Assembly: GCF_002250705.1 (NCBI RefSeq)
Contig: NZ_NMVP01000001.1
Span: 1-64,000, forward strand
Source: Enemella evansiae
GTDB taxonomy: Bacteria > Actinomycetota > Actinomycetes > Propionibacteriales > Propionibacteriaceae
Reading direction: 5' to 3'
Length of the DNA: 64,000 nucleotides
The position numbers and the translations under genes are program-made. Every line of letters starts with the position of its first letter. Position 1 is the first letter of the stretch. Below, piece after piece: positions 59,957-64,000 of this stretch. The notes below the pieces were generated by a model. It did not search any database and had not been told where the DNA came from. It was given only the letters and a program-made list of their open reading frames with translations.

Positions 59957-61327
59957 ATGACCACGGCAAAGCAACTGCACCTCGGTGCGCACTTCCCGGG
60001 GGTGAACAACACCACCGTGTGGAGCGATCCGGCGTCGGGCAGCCACATCGACTTCGACTCCTTCGTCCGCTTCGCCCGCGACGCCGAGCGGGGCCTGTTC
60101 GACTTCCTGTTCCTGGCCGAGGGACTGCGGCTGCGGGAGCAGGGCGGCGAGATCTACGACCTGGACGTGGTGGGCCGGCCGGACACCTTCCCGATCCTGA
60201 CCGCGCTGGCCGCGGTCACCGAACGGCTCGGCCTGGTCGGCACGATCAACGCCACCTACAACGAGCCCTACGAGGTCGCCCGCCAGTTCGCGAGCCTCGA
60301 CCACCTCTCCGAGGGCCGGGCGGGGTGGAACGTGGTGACCAGCTCCGATGCGTTCACCGGCGAGAACTTCCGTCGGGGTGGATATCTGGAGCATTCGCTG
60401 CGTTATGAGCGGGCCCGCTCCTTCGTCGAGGCGACCCGGGTGCTGCAGGACTCCTGGGTCGACGGGGACGTCGTCGCCGACCGGGACACCGGCCGTTTCC
60501 TGGCCACCGAGCGGGCCGGGGAGTTCAGCTACACCGACCAGTTCTTCGACATCGCCGGCCGCTTCAATGTGCCGCGCAGCCCGCAGGGCCACCCGGTCCA
60601 GTTCCAGGCGGGTGACTCGGACCAGGGCCGGGAGTTCGCCGCCCAGACCGCGGAGGCGATCTTCACCCGGCACAGCACCCTGGCCGACGGGCAGGCGTTC
60701 TATGCCGATCTGAAGGGTCGCCTGCCCCGCTACGGCAGGAATCGCGACGAGCTGCTGGTGCTGCCGGGGGTGACCTTCGTGCTGGGAGACACCGACGAGC
60801 AGGCCCGGGAGCTGGCACACCAGGTCCGGCTGGCGCAGGTCAGCGGACGGACCGCGATCGCCTTCCTCGAACAGGTCTGGAACACCGATCTGTCGGCCTA
60901 CGATCCCGACGGACCACTGCCCGACATCGACCCGCTCCCGGGGGACCTGATCAGCAAGGGCCGGGCCAGCGTACGCCGATTCCGTGACCCGCTCGCCACC
61001 GCCGCCGAGTGGCGGGAGATCGCACAGGCGAAGGGATTGTCGATCCGTGAGCTGATCATCGAGGTCACCGAACGGCAATCCTTCGTCGGCTCCCCGGAAA
61101 CCGTTGCCCGGGAGATGAACGAGTTCGTCCAGGCCGACGCCTGCGACGGGTTCATCCTGATCCCGCACCTCAGCCCCGACGGGCTGGCCCCGTTCGTCGA
61201 TCAGGTGATCCCGCTGCTGCAGGAGTGGGGCGTCTTCCGCACCGGTTACGAGCACGACACGCTGCGCGGGAACCTCGGACTCCCGGCGCCGCGAGCCGGC
61301 CACGAGCACGCCGCGCTGACCGGCTGA
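59957..61327 (+). CDS. NtaA/SnaA/DszA-family FMN-dependent monooxygenase
   Basis: A 456-residue enzyme of the NtaA-SnaA-DszA group: LHLGAHFPGVNNTTVWSDP, ARDAERGLFDFLFLAEGL, LGLVGTINATYNEPYEVARQ, SLDHLSEGRAGWNVVTSSD and SPQGHPVQFQAGDSDQGREF. Members include dimethylsulfide and dibenzothiophene-sulfone monooxygenases and the YtnJ/CmoJ enzymes for modified cysteines. It starts 49 bases after the previous gene with GAGAGGACC upstream. Here it is the last gene of the proposed sulfur operon. Confidence 0.9.
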   Translation: MTTAKQLHLGAHFPGVNNTTVWSDPASGSHIDFDSFVRFARDAERGLFDFLFLAEGLRLREQGGEIYDLDVVGRPDTFPILTALAAVTERLGLVGTINATYNEPYEVARQFASLDHLSEGRAGWNVVTSSDAFTGENFRRGGYLEHSLRYERARSFVEATRVLQDSWVDGDVVADRDTGRFLATERAGEFSYTDQFFDIAGRFNVPRSPQGHPVQFQAGDSDQGREFAAQTAEAIFTRHSTLADGQAFYADLKGRLPRYGRNRDELLVLPGVTFVLGDTDEQARELAHQVRLAQVSGRTAIAFLEQVWNTDLSAYDPDGPLPDIDPLPGDLISKGRASVRRFRDPLATAAEWREIAQAKGLSIRELIIEVTERQSFVGSPETVAREMNEFVQADACDGFILIPHLSPDGLAPFVDQVIPLLQEWGVFRTGYEHDTLRGNLGLPAPRAGHEHAALTG

Positions 61328-61339
61328 GACCGGCTGGGG

Positions 61340-61708
61340 TCAGTCGGTGGTGATGTCGGCGGGGGTCGGCCACTGCCGGTCCGCGCCCGGTGTCCACTCG
61401 ACCTGCATCGAGGACAGCAGACCGTCGGTGACCTTGACCACCACCTCACCGCGCCGGTCGCTGCCGACCCAGTAGCGCCCGATCAGCGGCCCGTCGGACA
61501 GCGCCACCGGCGGCGCATCGTGCACCACCAGCGGGACCAGCCACTCGTCGTCGGAGGGCAACCGCCGGATGCCCATCAGCTGGCTGTTCAACCCGATCGT
61601 CGCCGACGGTTCGTTGCCGTCGAAGGTGCGCTCGGTCTCCAGCGCCACGATCGCCGCCAGCAGGCTCTCCTGGGCGGGGGAGAGGGGAATGGATTGCTCG
61701 GCTGTCAT
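61340..61708 (-). CDS. Hypothetical protein
   Basis: A 122-residue soluble protein with LSPAQESLLAAIVALETERT and RGEVVVKVTDGLLSSMQVEW. No signal, membrane segment or known domain is seen. It converges with the monooxygenase gene, 12 bases apart. The 231 bases upstream (61709-61939) hold no recognisable gene. Confidence 0.6.
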   Translation of the reverse strand: MTAEQSIPLSPAQESLLAAIVALETERTFDGNEPSATIGLNSQLMGIRRLPSDDEWLVPLVVHDAPPVALSDGPLIGRYWVGSDRRGEVVVKVTDGLLSSMQVEWTPGADRQWPTPADITTD

Positions 61709-61939
61709 CGCGCCAGCGTATCCCCGGAGCGGGCGTTCCTCTCGGTGCTCCTGGGTGATGCCCGCGGGGTCATGGTCGGCATCGGGTTAGTGAAGCTGCG
61801 CGGTGTGTACGGCTGGTGATCCGGACAGGTCTCCCGACCCGGGGCACGGAGGTGTCCGATTCACCGGTTGAGTTCGCCGGGTGATCGGGACGGCCTCGCG
61901 GACGCGTTTCCCGGTGCGCCGCCCCCGGGGTGGGCTCGG

Positions 61940-62222
61940 TTCATCTCGACACGCCGCCCCATTGCTCCGCTTCGCTGCGCATGGCCGGCTACTCGATGAA
62001 CGTGCGGGGTGGGTTCATCTCGACACGCCGCCCATTGCTCCGCTTCGCTGCGCATGGCCGGCTACTCGATGAACGTGCGGGGTGGGTTCATCTCGACACG
62101 CCGCCCATTGCTCCGCTTCGCTGCGCATGGCCGGCTACTCGATGAACGTGCGGGGTGGGTTCATCTCGACACGCCGCCCATTGCTCCGCTTCGCTGCGCA
62201 TGGCCGGCTACTCGAGGAACGT
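61940..62222. repeat. Four tandem copies of a 73-bp hairpin element
   Basis: Units begin TTCATCTCGACACG at 61940, 62014, 62087 and 62160 (spacing 74, 73, 73). Each runs through CCCATTGCTCCGCTTCGCTG and CATGGCCGGCTACTCGATG to a GAACGTG-type end. The units are almost identical; the last one diverges at its end (ACTCGAGGAACG). Outer ends and inner arms are self-complementary. Short open frames crossing the array are products of the repeat, not genes. The array lies downstream of aceE. Confidence 0.9.
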
Positions 62223-62233
62223 GGGGACGGGAA

Positions 62234-62267
62234 CAGCCCCGGGTCCGCCTTCGCGGAACCGGGGCTG
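62234..62267 (-). terminator. Terminator-like hairpin after aceE
   Basis: CAGCCCCGG (62234-62242) pairs with CCGGGGCTG (62259-62267), with four further pairs inside around CCTTCG. It lies 24 bases after the aceE stop. The T-run on the transcribed strand is weak. Confidence 0.6.
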
Positions 62268-62290
62268 CTCTTCGTCAGACGACCGGCGGG

Positions 62291-64000
62291 TCAGGCGCCG
62301 GCGCCCTCCTGCTCGACATTGGCGACGGCGGTGGGGTCGTCCACCTTGTAGCGGCGGAAGGCCTCGGCCGGGGCGTCCTTGCGGTATTCACCCTTGCGGG
62401 CCAGGGCGTCCAGGGTGGCCACCACGATCGACTCGGCATCCACCCGGAAGTAGCGGCGGGCGGCCGCGCGGGTGTCCGCGAAGCCGAAGCCGTCGGTGCC
62501 CAGGGAGCGCCACTCGTGCTTCACGTAGGGCCGGATCTGGTCCTGGACCGCTCGCTGGAAGTCGCTGACCGCCACCACGGGCCCGTCGGCGTCGGCCAGC
62601 TTGCTGGTCACCCACGGCGTCTTGTTCGGCTCATCGGGGTGCAGGAAGTTGTCGTCCTCCACCGCCATCGCCTCGCGGGCCAGCTCGTTCCAGCTGGTCA
62701 CCGACCAGACGGCGGCGTCCACCGACCACTCGTCGCGCAGCATCTGCTGGGCCTTGAGCGCCCACGGCACACCGACGCCGGAGGCCAGGATCTGTGCCTT
62801 GGCCATGTTCGGATCGCCCTTGGCCGGGGAGAACAGATACATGCCCTTGAGCAGCCCCTCGACGTCCAGGTCCTTCGGCGGGCCGGGCTGGTCGGTCGGC
62901 TCGTTGTAGACGGTGAGGTAGTACATGATGTCCTCGCCGTTCGGATGCTGCTCATCCGAGCCGTAGCCATACATCCGGCGCAGGCCGTCCTTGACGATGT
63001 GCGCCACCTCGAAGGTGAACGCCGGGTCGTAGTGGACCACCGCCGGGTTCGAGGCGGCCAGCAGCGGCGAGTGCCCGTCGGCGTGCTGCAGGCCCTCACC
63101 GGTCAGCGTGGTCCGACCGGCGGTGGCGCCGATCAGGAAGCCACGGGTGAGCTGGTCGGCGGCCGCCCAGATGAAGTCACCGACGCGCTGGAAGCCGAAC
63201 ATCGAATAGAACAGGAAGACCGGGATCATCGGCTCGCCGTGGGTGGCGTACGAGGTGCCCGCGGCGGTGAAGGAGCTCAACCCGCCGGCCTCGGAGATGC
63301 CCTCGTGCAGCATCTGGCCGTCGGTCGCCTCCTTCCAGGACAGCAGCAGCTTGCGGTCCACCGACTCGTAGGTCTGCCCGCCGGGGTTGTAGATCTTGGC
63401 GGTCGGGAACATCGAGTCCATGCCGAAGGTGCGGTACTCATCGGGGGCGATGGGCACGAAGCGGGCACCGATCGACTTGTCCTTGATCAGATCGCGGAGC
63501 AGGCGTACGAACGCCTGGGTGGTGGCGACCTTGGGGACCTTCTGACCCTCACCGGGGCTCTGCATCAGCGGCGCGTACGCCTTGTCACCGGGCAGTTCCA
63601 GCTTGCGCGGCTTGACCCGGCGGACCGGGGCGAAGCCGCCGAGCTTCATCCGCCGATCGACCATGTACTTGATCACCTCGGAGTCCTCGCCCGGGTGGTA
63701 GTAGGGCGGGTTGTAGGCGTCCTCGAGGTCCTTGTCGGCGATCGGGATGTGGATCCGGTCGCGGAAGGCCTTGAGGTCGGCCGAGGTCAGCTTCTTCATC
63801 TGGTGGGTGGCGTTACGCGCCTCCAGGGCGTCGATCGTCCAGCCCTTGACCGTCTGCGCCAGGATCACCGTCGGCTGCCCGTGGTGGTTCACCGCCTGGT
63901 TGAAGGCGGCGTACACCTTGCGGTAGTCGTGGCCACCGCGGGACAGCATCTCCAGATCCCGGTCGGTCATGCCGGAGACCATCTTCTGCAGCCGCGGATC
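62291..64000 (-). CDS. aceE: Pyruvate dehydrogenase E1 component, homodimeric type (partial, C-terminal)
   Basis: The last 569 residues of an AceE protein of about 900; the N-terminal thiamine-binding half lies beyond the right edge. Visible parts include [98 protein letters not shown] and [14 protein letters not shown], all in family order. It decarboxylates pyruvate and passes the acetyl group to the E2 lipoyl domain. Actinobacteria often use this form instead of the alpha/beta type. Confidence 0.96.
   Translation of the reverse strand, partial: DPRLQKMVSGMTDRDLEMLSRGGHDYRKVYAAFNQAVNHHGQPTVILAQTVKGWTIDALEARNATHQMKKLTSADLKAFRDRIHIPIADKDLEDAYNPPYYHPGEDSEVIKYMVDRRMKLGGFAPVRRVKPRKLELPGDKAYAPLMQSPGEGQKVPKVATTQAFVRLLRDLIKDKSIGARFVPIAPDEYRTFGMDSMFPTAKIYNPGGQTYESVDRKLLLSWKEATDGQMLHEGISEAGGLSSFTAAGTSYATHGEPMIPVFLFYSMFGFQRVGDFIWAAADQLTRGFLIGATAGRTTLTGEGLQHADGHSPLLAASNPAVVHYDPAFTFEVAHIVKDGLRRMYGYGSDEQHPNGEDIMYYLTVYNEPTDQPGPPKDLDVEGLLKGMYLFSPAKGDPNMAKAQILASGVGVPWALKAQQMLRDEWSVDAAVWSVTSWNELAREAMAVEDDNFLHPDEPNKTPWVTSKLADADGPVVAVSDFQRAVQDQIRPYVKHEWRSLGTDGFGFADTRAAARRYFRVDAESIVVATLDALARKGEYRKDAPAEAFRRYKVDDPTAVANVEQEGAGA

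Noticed and set aside
61881..62351. Short open frames in the tandem array
   Set aside because: They repeat the same residues because they translate the 73-bp element; no ribosome sites or conservation are visible.

Overview
This window comes from a high-GC Gram-positive chromosome. The gene content (dgt and dnaG close together, a fabD-fabH-acpP-fabF cluster, homodimeric aceE, DUF3145, GT87 mannosyltransferases, LGFP repeats, otsA/otsB) points to an actinobacterium. A propionibacterial relative is my guess, with low confidence. At least twelve genes carry a TANNNT hexamer 6-7 nt before the start codon, the signature of leaderless transcripts common in actinobacteria. Nothing looks like a prophage or CRISPR array. 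The only transposase sign is an IS110-type C-terminus at the left edge.

Layout. 1-3650: IS110 remnant, an IclR regulator, and three genes of the oxalocrotonate branch of meta-cleavage (decarboxylase, tautomerase, semialdehyde dehydrogenase). 3746-9409: a methyltransferase-phosphatidylserine decarboxylase fusion, two paralogous propeller lipoproteins, a small membrane protein and PS synthase. 9626-19854: dgt, alpha-galactosidase, a FetB-like permease, two secreted amidases, a GNAT enzyme, dnaG, a sigma factor and a conserved unknown. 19892-24359: tRNA-Asn, a Rieske ferredoxin, a second IclR regulator, and the shared end of meta-cleavage (hydratase, acylating aldehyde dehydrogenase, aldolase). 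24491-34373: trehalose synthesis, an LGFP/NodB deacetylase, lipoprotein, tRNA-Met, two GT87 enzymes, a HAD phosphatase and a membrane protein. 34566-40086: MoxR-DUF58-VWA-VWA, YggS and DUF3145. 40382-51731: an APH-like kinase, the FAS-II cluster, small secreted and membrane proteins, a GNAT, a FasR/MabR-like activator, and a divergent DMT exporter/TetR pair. 51755-61708: a PHP protein, then a Cys-containing leader peptide in front of an ABC importer, a flavin reductase fusion and two flavin monooxygenases. 61940-64000: a tandem repeat array and the 3' end of aceE.

How genes work together. PssA makes phosphatidylserine; the fusion protein carries the decarboxylase giving PE and a methyltransferase that could methylate it. 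The two meta-cleavage blocks, about 18 kb apart, would together carry 2-hydroxymuconate semialdehyde to pyruvate and acetyl-CoA, although the ring-cleavage dioxygenase is not here. The leader-peptide operon looks like import and oxidative desulfurisation of an organosulfur compound: an importer, an FMN reductase and two FMNH2-dependent monooxygenases. The FasR-like gene probably controls fabDHF-acpP, but six genes lie between them.

Most unusual points: the Pmt-Psd fusion; the 830-residue SsuE-like/FAD-NAD(P)-binding fusion with its leader peptide; a dispersed hairpin element whose arms differ between copies yet stay complementary, present as a four-fold 73-bp tandem array at 61940-62222; and a degenerate palindrome array with about 29-bp periodicity at 40180-40340.
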